A stretch of 21,036 nucleotides of DNA. It comes from Acidobacteriota bacterium (GTDB lineage Bacteria; Acidobacteriota; Blastocatellia; Pyrinomonadales; Pyrinomonadaceae). Location: NCBI GenBank assembly GCA_003222855.1, contig QHXH01000208.1:1-21036 (forward strand), written 5' to 3'. Below are positions 6,402 to 14,028 of this stretch, piece by piece; position 1 is the first letter of the stretch, and each line of letters opens with the position of its first letter. A model generated the notes under the pieces. The model ran no database searches and was not told the DNA's origin. It saw nothing but the letters and a program-made list of their open reading frames with translations. Made by a program: the position numbers and the translations under genes.

Positions 6402-9365
6402 TCAAAGCGCGGCGGCTTGCAGTCGCGTGCGAGGGTCGCGGGTAGGAAGCGTGATGCGAAATGTAGTTCCAAGTCCGGGCGTGCTGCTGACGCTGATATG
6501 ACCTGAATGCTCCTGAACTATGCCGTAAGTCACCGCGAGGCCGAGGCCCGTGCCACGTCCAACGCCTTTGGTGGTGAAGAACGGATCGTAGATTTTGGCG
6601 ACATCGTCCGCGTCGATTCCGATGCCGTTATCTGCCACTTCAACAGTCAGCAAATCTTCTTCGCCGTTTCGCGTCGCGAGCACAATTCGCCCCTGACCGT
6701 TGGCAATAGAGTCCCGCGCATTCAGAATCAAGTTGGTAAACACCTGCTGCAGCTTTACTGAGTTGCCATGAACCGGGGGAAGATGTTCGTCGTACTCGCG
6801 AACAATTTCGATTTGACTGCGGCGCAATTGTGGTTCGAGCAGTTGTAGCGTGTCGTCGAGCACGCGATGAATGTCGAGCGTCGTGAACTCGGCCGCGCTA
6901 CCGGTACGCGAAAAGTTCAAAAGGTTGTTAACGATGTCTGTCGCCCGGTCCGCCTGCCGCCGAACCTTCTCCAGCAAGGCGTGCTTCGGATCGTTTTGCG
7001 GCAACATGTTCAGAAGCATCTGCGTGTACGACGAGACTCCGGTGAGCGGCGTGTTCACTTCGTGCGCGACGCCGGCGGCGAGCAGACCGATGGACGAAAG
7101 TTTCTCGCGCTGTTGCAGTTGATCTTCAAGACGCAAACGTTCCGTTACATCTTCGAAAATCACGAGTGCGCCGGTTTGCTCCTGCGAGTCCGCCCACAGC
7201 GGCGCAATGGCAATATTCAGCACCAGCGAGCGCCCTTCTCGAGTTGAGATGTGCATTTTATAAATTTGACGCGTCTGTATTAAATGCCATCCTGACTCGC
7301 CCAGGACCTGATGCAAGGTGTCGGCGAAATCCTCGGCGAACAACTCTTCGACGTTCTTGCCGATAACTTCCTGGCGATCGGCAGCGACAATTTCTTCCAG
7401 CGCTGAGTTAAGACGGGTAATCCGTCCGTCGAGATCGACAGCCATTAATCCCACGTTGATTGATTCAACAATCGATTCGTTGAATTCCTTCAACAGTTCG
7501 AGTTCCGACGCGCGTTGTTGTTGCTCCTGATAAAGCAGGCTGTTTTCGATCGCGACCGCGATGAAACCTGAGACAGTTCTGAGGATCTCAACGTCCTCAG
7601 ACGACAGCAGCGCGCCGTCAGCGGACCGCCCCAGCCCTATCACTGCCACCATGCGCCCGCGCACCACGCAGGGAACGTAATAGTGAAGTACGCGTCGCAC
7701 GTAACCATCGCCTTCCGGAGCCGATTCGAGATCATCAGCGCGCACGACACCGGTGTCGGCTGAGCGCGTGCGAATCATTTCCCGGAAGTCCGGCGGCACG
7801 CTCACTGCAGCGGAAAGACCGGCCGTGCGGGCGACACGATATCCACCGGTGGCACGCCCGTCTTCGATAAAGATCGTGAGCCGCTCAACGTTCATGACTT
7901 CGCGCAGTCGCGTGATGAGCGAATCGAGCAAAGGATCCAACGCCGTGGTCGCAGAGATCGTGCGCCCAAAATCAAGCAGGCTGTGTCGCATGTCATAGCG
8001 CCGGCCATAGAAGATTCGATCAACGCGCTCTTGCAGGAAGTTCTTGATCGGAGCAGCGATCATCACAATGAGTGCCATTGCGAAAACTGAAAAAATCAAG
8101 GGTAAGGTGATGAATTCCCCGGATGAGGGTACGCTGCCGCTGAAAGCATAAAAGCCGACAACGTAAACAATCGCGCCGACGGCCACGGTAATGGCCAGAG
8201 TAGTAAGCGCATAGACGGCGACGCGCCGCACAACCAGCTCAACATCCATCAGGCGATAGCGAACGACTGAATAACCGAGCGCCAGTGGAATAAGAATCAG
8301 CGGCAGTATCGCGACATCAGTAAATGGTCCGGCGGTTTCGCCGAAGATGTAACCAAGCGCATACAACACCGTGAACGGCGCGATCGCCAGCACCGTTCCC
8401 CAAACAACCCACTTCAGCTGCTGGCGCGCGACTGTGCTCTTGCTGATCACAAAGCGGCGCACGAGCAAGACGGCGCTCGCAATCAGCGCCACGACGAAAT
8501 GTATGAAGGAAGCCTTGTAAAATCGGGCGACAAGGTTCGGCGAATAATCCAACAGTTGATGCGGGATGATCTTGACTAATTGATCATGCAGAAAAATTAC
8601 CGCGGCGAATGCCAACAGCACGAATGCGGGCACATACAATGCGACCGCGCGCCAGCGGCGATCCTCGAACAAGTGATAGCGAACCGGATAAATTGCGCTG
8701 AAATGCAATAAGAGTGGGGCAAATAAAATAAAAGCGGCGCTGTCCAGAAAGGCAATCGCCAAATCGAGGTCTCTGTATGTTCCCAGCGGAGTGTAGAAAT
8801 GAAAGACAAAGGCGGCCAGACACAGACCGGCGAAGTGCAACACAAAAGGCGCGCGTCCGCCTTGCCGGAAAATCACAAACAATCCGATGAACAGGTAGAC
8901 CAATCCGATTAGGTTAAGGTAAAGGTCACGGACAGTCAGGCTGTTAACAGAAGCCAGATGGTCGAGGTCTGCATAGTAGTAACGTGTTTCCGGAGGATAG
9001 GATGGCCGCTCGATCAGGTAATGAATTTGGCCGCCGACGTGGGCCTGGTCCAGGTAAAGCTGAATTTTTTCAGCGCCGGAAACTTCTTCGCACTTTGGAC
9101 CGCGCGTAACGTCTTCGCACTTCTGCTCCGCCATGCTGATGGCCAGCAAACGGTCGCCGGGATTCATGCGAGCTCTCGCCGCTGCCGAACCAGGCTCGAT
9201 CGATTTGGCGATTATCCCCTGTGAAGTGTCGACCCAGCCGACACCGTCCGTGGGCGGCCCCTGGTTATGCGACCGTTGCCAAAAATTGATCGCTCCGGCA
9301 ACAAACAAGAGCGCTGCCGTCGCCAGCAGCAGCCATGTCCTGGTTGTTAGCACTGAGCTTTTCAT
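6402..9365 (-). CDS. PDZ-membrane-GAF-PAS hybrid-input sensor histidine kinase
   Basis: A 987-residue kinase. Helix 10-28 crosses the membrane. Residues about 40-120 form a PDZ-like domain (GSAAARARMNPGDRLLAIS) that should be extracytoplasmic and contains a Cys83/Cys92 insertion. Residues about 145-440 carry some eight further membrane helices. A GAF domain (about 460-610), a short coiled linker, and a PAS domain (about 625-745) follow. The catalytic core has the H-box GVAHEVNTP with phospho-acceptor His768, the N-box NLILNARDS (878-886), the G1 box DNGIGI (912-917), and GRGTGLGL (936-943). All are intact. It should autophosphorylate and pass phosphate to the NtrC-type regulator encoded just downstream. 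The PDZ domain suggests sensing of exposed protein C-termini or misfolded envelope proteins; the signal is not known. Only a weak AGAAG ribosome site precedes the ATG. Confidence 0.95.
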   Translation of the reverse strand: MKSSVLTTRTWLLLATAALLFVAGAINFWQRSHNQGPPTDGVGWVDTSQGIIAKSIEPGSAAARARMNPGDRLLAISMAEQKCEDVTRGPKCEEVSGAEKIQLYLDQAHVGGQIHYLIERPSYPPETRYYYADLDHLASVNSLTVRDLYLNLIGLVYLFIGLFVIFRQGGRAPFVLHFAGLCLAAFVFHFYTPLGTYRDLDLAIAFLDSAAFILFAPLLLHFSAIYPVRYHLFEDRRWRAVALYVPAFVLLAFAAVIFLHDQLVKIIPHQLLDYSPNLVARFYKASFIHFVVALIASAVLLVRRFVISKSTVARQQLKWVVWGTVLAIAPFTVLYALGYIFGETAGPFTDVAILPLILIPLALGYSVVRYRLMDVELVVRRVAVYALTTLAITVAVGAIVYVVGFYAFSGSVPSSGEFITLPLIFSVFAMALIVMIAAPIKNFLQERVDRIFYGRRYDMRHSLLDFGRTISATTALDPLLDSLITRLREVMNVERLTIFIEDGRATGGYRVARTAGLSAAVSVPPDFREMIRTRSADTGVVRADDLESAPEGDGYVRRVLHYYVPCVVRGRMVAVIGLGRSADGALLSSEDVEILRTVSGFIAVAIENSLLYQEQQQRASELELLKEFNESIVESINVGLMAVDLDGRITRLNSALEEIVAADRQEVIGKNVEELFAEDFADTLHQVLGESGWHLIQTRQIYKMHISTREGRSLVLNIAIAPLWADSQEQTGALVIFEDVTERLRLEDQLQQREKLSSIGLLAAGVAHEVNTPLTGVSSYTQMLLNMLPQNDPKHALLEKVRRQADRATDIVNNLLNFSRTGSAAEFTTLDIHRVLDDTLQLLEPQLRRSQIEIVREYDEHLPPVHGNSVKLQQVFTNLILNARDSIANGQGRIVLATRNGEEDLLTVEVADNGIGIDADDVAKIYDPFFTTKGVGRGTGLGLAVTYGIVQEHSGHISVSSTPGLGTTFRITLPTRDPRTRLQAAAL

Positions 9366-9410
9366 TCTTCTAACTGCGTGGCGTCAATCCGCACACTCGT
9401 CTCTCACACA

Positions 9411-9481
9411 CTGCTTCAAATAAACGGAGGCAACCGATGTTCCAAGTGGACACAGATGGATCTGTCCGTTTATTGAAGCAG
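9411..9481. promoter_or_regulatory. Long inverted repeat overlapping ribosome site of a small reading frame
   Basis: CTGCTTCAAATAAACGGA (9411-9428) and TCCGTTTATTGAAGCAG (9465-9481) are complementary over 17 bases with one bulged A. The enclosed 36 bases contain a second palindrome ACAGAT-gg-ATCTGT (9452-9465) and the ATG at 9437. In a rightward transcript the stem would bury the first three bases of the GGAGG ribosome site (9426-9430). As DNA it could equally be an operator 46 bases upstream of the histidine kinase start. Confidence 0.6.
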
Positions 9482-9604
9482 CTTCTCGACTTTATCCCCG
9501 TTTCCTGGTGTGGCGGAGCGAGTCGGGTGCTTGAGCTGTCCATCTTTTCGTACTCGTCCGAGATTTTGGAAAAGCCGTTGCAGGCCGCGACACGGGAGGC
9601 TTAG
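9437..9604 (+). CDS. Possible small protein of 55 residues, unknown function
   Basis: ATG at 9437 is preceded by a perfect GGAGG six bases upstream, and the frame runs to TAG at 9602. The product begins MFQVDTDGSVRLLKQLLDF, has one cysteine in WCGG, and ends LEKPLQAATREA. It shows no signal peptide and no domain I recognise. It is divergent from the histidine kinase (start-to-start distance 71 bases) and ends 21 bases before the end of the barrel-protein gene on the other strand. Its start region lies in a strong inverted repeat, which suggests structured-mRNA control if it is translated. It could also be a chance frame in a 260-base gap with no other gene. Confidence rests mainly on the ribosome site. 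Confidence 0.4.
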   Translation: MFQVDTDGSVRLLKQLLDFIPVSWCGGASRVLELSIFSYSSEILEKPLQAATREA

Positions 9605-9625
9605 AGATCGTGCCGCCTTCTTTCG

Positions 9626-11368
9626 TTAGAAACGAACCAGGATTCCGCCGCGAACCGAGCGCCCGGCGGTACCCATTTCAAGCATGGTTTCGCCGTTGAT
9701 TGTCCGCGTTTGAAAAGCGAAAAGATTGCGCGCATCGATGATTGCCTGAGCGCGCACCGGCAAGCCAAACGTCGGCAGATCCTGCGTTATTTGCACACTG
9801 AGCGAGGGATCGTAAACTGCGAGTCGTCCCGCGAATGGATCGATAGCAAACACCGTTGCCTGAGGCGAAAAACGAAACACGGTTTGCACGTGAGTGCCTT
9901 TGGACCAGTCACCGGCCAATTGCACCGCCGCGGTCTGGAAGAAACCATTACTGAAAAAGTCCGTGGGATCGGTGCCGTTCGCGGAAAGCTTCTGGCCACG
10001 GCCAAACGAGTAACCAGCAGAGGCGCTCCAAACCTGATTTAGTCTGCGCGAATAAACCACGCGCATGCCACGCGCCGATCCGTTTTGATTTGCAACGTTC
10101 AAAATCGGAAGCGATGCGTCACCCGAGAAAGCCGAGATTGGCATTGCCATCAAACCGACTCCGCGACCATTGGTCATATCCAGAAACGCCGCCGCATCAA
10201 TATTCGAACGATTATCAAGAACCCGCTGCAAGCCGAACTCGAGGCGTCGGCTCTGGCCCATAACCGCGCGTCCGCCGACGAAGGCAACTGGTTGTGACGA
10301 TGGCTGTTTGAAATACACATCTGCTTGTTCAAATGATGCCGTGCTCTGAATCGCTGTTTCGTCACCGGCCGGCGCATACGAGGCTTTCAAACGCGTCCGC
10401 GCATTGGCGTCAAACTGAATTCCGAATCGCGGACTGATAGCTGAGTCGCCACCGGCGTTGGTGAACCGCGAATAATCCAGGCCCATCACCACGACGACGC
10501 CGTCGCGCACGAGCCATTCGTCAACGGCTCGCACTGACATTTGGCCCAACGCCCGTCGCCCGCTTGGCTTGTTATCGAAGCCCGCGAACAAGCGCGCACC
10601 GCCGCCGCTCAGACTAAGGTGATGTCGATCGTTTACGCGCATGCGCGCAGTAGTCTCAAATCGTTGGGGTGCAGCGTCTCCAATTCCTGTCTGGCCGGCA
10701 AAGATGAGATCAATCGTTTCCGACGCCGGCAGCGCCAACGCAAAGTTCACGCCTTCGTAATTTGAGCTGAACGGACTTGACGAAGTGGCGAAGTATTGTT
10801 CGGCTACGCCTTGCAAACGGACCCGGCCACGCTCGTCGGTTGCCGGTTGCGATGGTTCTTCGACCTTTCCGTCCGCAGCCGCCTCAGCCGCGGCAATATT
10901 CGAATCGTTGCCGGGATTGGCCTGGAAAATTGATTTGCGACTCTGCGCTGAACGCAGCGTCCACTTTACGTTATCTTTGTCGTTACGTTGATTGACGAGT
11001 GTCTTTGAAGAGCCGGCAGGTTCGAGGTTGAAACGATAAGCGATCTCTGCCGAAGGGTTGACTTGAACAGACTCAAAGAGAACTTCGCTGAAACCTGCGG
11101 CCATCGCTTTGAGCGAATAACGTCCCGCCGGAATTCTCGCGCTGAAGCTGCCATCGGCGGCCGTGTAGGTCTGCTTAATAATCTGTTTCGCGCCTTCGCG
11201 AATCAACTGAACGAGGGCGCCCGCCAATGGCGCGCCTTTGTTATCTCGCACGGTGCCGGTGATCGTGGCCAAGCCGCGCGTGCCTTTGCCCATCGCAGGC
11301 AAAGCATTCGCGGTCAACGCAACAGCAATGACCATCGCAAAAGCGCAGTATTTGGAGAATATTTTCAT
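9626..11368 (-). CDS. Outer-membrane beta-barrel protein with carboxypeptidase-regulatory-like domain
   Basis: I choose ATG at 11368 (580 residues) rather than a start 57 bases upstream. It has a perfect GGAGGT ribosome site (11383-11378) and then begins with a typical signal peptide, MKIFSKYCAFAMVIAVALTANA. Residues about 35-115 form an Ig-like CarboxypepD_reg domain (ITGTVRDNKGAPLAGALVQL, then DGSFSARIPAGRYSLKAMAAGF). A low-complexity polar linker (about 115-200) follows. The remaining 380 residues show alternating strands rich in aromatic and glycine residues and end in ...GGILVRF, the C-terminal Phe typical of outer-membrane barrels. It resembles the barrel part of acidobacterial TonB-dependent-receptor-like proteins, but no plug domain or TonB box is visible. 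A transport or structural role is possible; the substrate is unknown. Confidence 0.75.
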   Translation of the reverse strand: MKIFSKYCAFAMVIAVALTANALPAMGKGTRGLATITGTVRDNKGAPLAGALVQLIREGAKQIIKQTYTAADGSFSARIPAGRYSLKAMAAGFSEVLFESVQVNPSAEIAYRFNLEPAGSSKTLVNQRNDKDNVKWTLRSAQSRKSIFQANPGNDSNIAAAEAAADGKVEEPSQPATDERGRVRLQGVAEQYFATSSSPFSSNYEGVNFALALPASETIDLIFAGQTGIGDAAPQRFETTARMRVNDRHHLSLSGGGARLFAGFDNKPSGRRALGQMSVRAVDEWLVRDGVVVVMGLDYSRFTNAGGDSAISPRFGIQFDANARTRLKASYAPAGDETAIQSTASFEQADVYFKQPSSQPVAFVGGRAVMGQSRRLEFGLQRVLDNRSNIDAAAFLDMTNGRGVGLMAMPISAFSGDASLPILNVANQNGSARGMRVVYSRRLNQVWSASAGYSFGRGQKLSANGTDPTDFFSNGFFQTAAVQLAGDWSKGTHVQTVFRFSPQATVFAIDPFAGRLAVYDPSLSVQITQDLPTFGLPVRAQAIIDARNLFAFQTRTINGETMLEMGTAGRSVRGGILVRF

Positions 11369-11673
11369 CGCGGCCGGACCTCCTGTCAAACCTCGCTGAG
11401 GATTCGCGCCAATGGAGTAAAGCAAACTCGATTATTGTTGTGTTCGATTCCTAATTTGCTTCGTTCAGATGCCTGAGCGGAAGATTACCAGCGTTAATTA
11501 CGATCTAACCGCCCCGGGCAAGGGAGACCGTCACCCGCTTGAATGCTGCAATTCTCAAACATGCCGCCGAGCGATGTCAAGCAAACCGGGGTCTTCGAGC
11601 CGAGTTTTGTCGGGTCTGGCGCGCGTGTTACGATGACTGCTCGCCACCCCGGGCAGCTTTTGCATCATCCAGC
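11369..11673. other. Divergent intergenic region between barrel-protein and M16 genes
   Basis: These 305 bases hold the GGAGGT ribosome site of the barrel gene (11383-11378). An open frame extends the M16 protein upstream to 11539, but its residues are Cys/Arg/Ala-rich and unlike the family, so I treat it as untranslated. No convincing -35/-10 pair, palindrome or RNA gene was seen in the rest. Confidence 0.5.
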
Positions 11674-12855
11674 ATGATAGATCAAGTGCGCACGACGCGG
11701 CTCACAAACGGCCTCACAATTTTGTCCGAGCACATGCCGGAGCTTCGTTCGGTAAGCCTGGGAATCTGGCTGCGCCGCGGCTCACGTCACGAATCCAGCG
11801 CCCTGAACGGCATCTGTCACTTCATCGAGCACGCATTATTCAAAGGTACGCGGCGCCGCACGGCACATGAGCTGGCAACCGAGTCAGATCGGCTGGGTGG
11901 TCAATTCGATGCTTACACGACGCATGAGATGACCGGCTTTGCGGCAAAAGTAGTCGATACCGAAATGCCACGCGCATTCGATCTGCTGGCCGACATGGTG
12001 GTGAACCCTCGATTCGATGAAGACGATCTGGTGAAGATGATCGAAGATACGCCGGACGAGTTGCTGACTGAGCTGTTTCACGCGGCGTACTTTCCAGATC
12101 ATTCGCTCGGCCGCCCGATCGAAGGCACGGAACAAACAGTGTCGACATTCGATCGTTCGATCACGGCCGACTTTCATAGGCTGAATTTCACCCCCAGCAA
12201 TCTGGTGGTCGCGGCGGCCGGCAACGTCGAACACAATCGATTGGTTGATCTGGTCACGGCAGCATTCGGCGGCGAAGATAAGCGAAGCGAACATCAAGCT
12301 GCTTCGCCGGCGCCCGCAGTTGCCGCGCCAATTTTGATCGAGCGGAAGAGTGAACTGGAGCAGGCGCATCTGATCATCGCGGCGCCCTGGCCTTCGGCTA
12401 AAGACCCGGATCGCTATGCGGCGAGCATGCTGGGAACAATCATCGGCGGTGGCACATCAAGCAGATTGTGGCAATCGATCCGCGAAGAACGCGGTCTGGC
12501 ATATTCAATTGGCGCGGGCGGTAACACCTTTAGTGACGTCGGCATGTTCACGATTTACGCCGGCACCTCGCCGGCGCAAATGGATCAGGTTTTCGATCTT
12601 TCTTTGCACGAATTGCGGCGAATTGTGCGCGATCCAGTGGCGGAAGATGAACTGGAATTAGCCAAGCAGCAGGCGATTTCATCTGTCCTGTTGAGCCTGG
12701 AATCTTCAAGCACGCGGGTCGGCGCCTTAGCGCGTCAGGAGATCATCCATGGCCGGCGCATCTCGCCCGACGAGATCATTACTCCGGCGCTGTCCGTGGG
12801 TGCGCTGGGAAATCTGAACGGATTTGCCGTCGATCGGTCGCGTCTGGAAATTTGA
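11674..12855 (+). CDS. M16-family zinc peptidase homologue lacking the third zinc-ligand segment
   Basis: The start is placed at ATG 11674 (MIDQVRTTRLTNGL), where homology to M16 peptidases such as B. subtilis YmxG begins; the product is 393 residues. The inverted zinc motif HxxEH is intact (His49, Glu52, His53 in HFIEH). The family segment that normally follows F-D-E-x-x-L, of the form KEKxVVxEEI and carrying the third zinc ligand Glu, is absent: FDEDDLV runs straight into KMIEDTPDEL at residue 120/121 (base 12033/12034). A second gap of about 20 residues is seen near the C-terminus, where DEII joins directly to ALSVGALG (about 12780). The R/Y substrate region (SSRLWQSIREERGLAYSIG) is present. 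Either it is a non-catalytic M16 protein, as occurs as partner subunits, or the gene is decaying in frame. A YycJ-like gene follows on the same strand. Confidence 0.85.
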   Translation: MIDQVRTTRLTNGLTILSEHMPELRSVSLGIWLRRGSRHESSALNGICHFIEHALFKGTRRRTAHELATESDRLGGQFDAYTTHEMTGFAAKVVDTEMPRAFDLLADMVVNPRFDEDDLVKMIEDTPDELLTELFHAAYFPDHSLGRPIEGTEQTVSTFDRSITADFHRLNFTPSNLVVAAAGNVEHNRLVDLVTAAFGGEDKRSEHQAASPAPAVAAPILIERKSELEQAHLIIAAPWPSAKDPDRYAASMLGTIIGGGTSSRLWQSIREERGLAYSIGAGGNTFSDVGMFTIYAGTSPAQMDQVFDLSLHELRRIVRDPVAEDELELAKQQAISSVLLSLESSSTRVGALARQEIIHGRRISPDEIITPALSVGALGNLNGFAVDRSRLEI

Positions 12856-12860
12856 AACTG

Positions 12861-12954
12861 CCACAGAGACACGGAAAGATTTGACAAAGTTCAGGTTCGA
12901 CGTTGCAGCTGTTCCATTGGTCGTTTTCTGCTTCGATTTTTCTCTGTGTCTCTG
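12861..12954. repeat. Imperfect inverted repeat of the CACAGAGACAC type
   Basis: CCACAGAGACACGGAAAGA (12861-12879) is mirrored by TTTTCTCTGTGTCTCTG (12938-12954) with a few mismatches across about 60 bases. It fills the gap between the M16 and YycJ-like genes. The right side lies directly before the YycJ-like start. It is non-coding and looks like a repetitive extragenic element. Confidence 0.5.
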
Positions 12955-12990
12955 CGACTCCGTGACTAATTTCGTCGTACAATCCACCAA

Positions 12991-13821
12991 ATGAAGATTT
13001 CTGTACTCGGTAGCGGTTCGACTGGCAACGCCGTTTTGCTGGTCGCTAACGGCACGCGTGTTTTAGTTGACGCAGGCATGAGCGCGCGCGAAATTGTGCG
13101 CCGCATGGCCATGCTCGGTGAAGACGCGAATTCGCTCGACGGCATTCTGGTCACGCATGAACATGGCGATCACTCCGGTGGTCTGCGCGTGTTGATAAGA
13201 GATCTCGACTGCCCGGTTTTCATTTCTGCGAAGACGCGCGACGCTTACGTTTGCGAGTCCCGACGAGTCGGGATTGCCAATGACGAGCCGAGAAAGCGCG
13301 CTGATGCGCTGCGCGATTGTACGGTCGAGATTGATTCAGGCCGCGACTTTCAAATCGGGAAGATCGATTTTCATCCTTTTACCGTGCCGCACGATGCGGT
13401 CGACAATTTTGGTTTCACGGCGACGCACGACGGTGTGAAGGTCGCGACCCTGCTCGATTTCGGTCATATCACAACCTTGATCACGGAAAGACTGCGCGGC
13501 TGCGCGGCGATTGTGATCGAATCTAATCACAGCCGTGACATGCTCAAAACGGTCGAGCATTATCCGTGGGAACTAAAACAAAGAATTCTTTCGCGGCTGG
13601 GCCATCTTTCGAACGAAGACGTGGCCGAGTGGCTGCTCGACGGCTTCGACGGGCAGGCGCCACATCTCGTGCTCGCGCATCTTTCACAACGCGCTAACAA
13701 TCCTTACCTTGCGAAGATTACTGCTGAGACTGCTTTACGCGAACGCGCGCCATTGTTTCCCACGTGCACTGAAGTCACGCTCTCATTCCCGAAAGAGCCG
13801 ACAGCGTGGATTGAGGTTTAG
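12991..13821 (+). CDS. YycJ/WalJ-like metallo-beta-lactamase-fold hydrolase
   Basis: A 276-residue protein. The N-terminal MKISVLGSGSTGNAVLL is the family's first strand-loop. The metal motif is THEHGDH (HxHxDH, near residue 54). Further ligands and signatures follow: VPHDAVDNFGF, LLDFGHI, IESNHSRDML, GHLSNEDVAEWL and LAHLSQRANNP. This combination is characteristic of YycJ-type proteins, proposed to act in DNA repair as a nuclease (MBL-fold exonuclease) rather than on beta-lactams. The region VCESRRVGIANDE (around residues 88-100) is encoded in part by a perfect palindrome, TCCCGAC-ga-GTCGGGA, that looks like an inserted repeat. The rest of the protein appears intact, so the insertion may be tolerated in a surface loop. 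No Shine-Dalgarno site is visible at this ATG, which is nevertheless the only start matching the family. Confidence 0.9.
   Translation: MKISVLGSGSTGNAVLLVANGTRVLVDAGMSAREIVRRMAMLGEDANSLDGILVTHEHGDHSGGLRVLIRDLDCPVFISAKTRDAYVCESRRVGIANDEPRKRADALRDCTVEIDSGRDFQIGKIDFHPFTVPHDAVDNFGFTATHDGVKVATLLDFGHITTLITERLRGCAAIVIESNHSRDMLKTVEHYPWELKQRILSRLGHLSNEDVAEWLLDGFDGQAPHLVLAHLSQRANNPYLAKITAETALRERAPLFPTCTEVTLSFPKEPTAWIEV
13258..13273. repeat. Palindrome inside the YycJ-like coding sequence
   Basis: TCCCGAC-ga-GTCGGGA is a perfect 7-bp stem with a 2-base loop. It lies in frame within the coding sequence and encodes part of ESRRVGI. It resembles the intergenic palindromes elsewhere in this window more than ordinary coding sequence, suggesting a mobile palindrome that landed in a gene. 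Confidence 0.5.
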
Positions 13822-13828
13822 CTGTCGT

Positions 13829-14028
13829 GTCAGAAGCCCGATCGTAGGGGAGGGCTTAGATAATAGGGATTCAGCCGCGGATGAACGCGGATCTACGCTG
13901 AGAAGAATGAAACAGCAGTTCTGGTTCGTTCTGATCCGCGTTTATCCGCGCAAAGCTGGGGCTAATTTATTCCGACAATTCAGCGCTAAGCGACGGAGCT
14001 TGCCCTCCCTTACGGTCGGGCTTGTGAC
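13829..14028. repeat. Composite nested inverted repeat, about 200 bases
   Basis: The outer arms are 13829-13855 and 14002-14028 (27 bases, three mismatches; AAGCCCGATCG...GGGAGGGC type). The inner arms are 13876-13892 and 13934-13950 (CGCGGATgAACGCGGAT type, 16 of 17 matched). The element fills the gap between two convergent genes. Its right arm covers the last codons and the TAA (14010-14012) of the GHMP kinase gene. It encodes no protein of its own and resembles a MITE. Confidence 0.75.

Noticed and set aside
11539..11673. 45-codon extension of the M16 protein
   Set aside because: It has no signal peptide and no family similarity, and homology starts exactly at the ATG at 11674.
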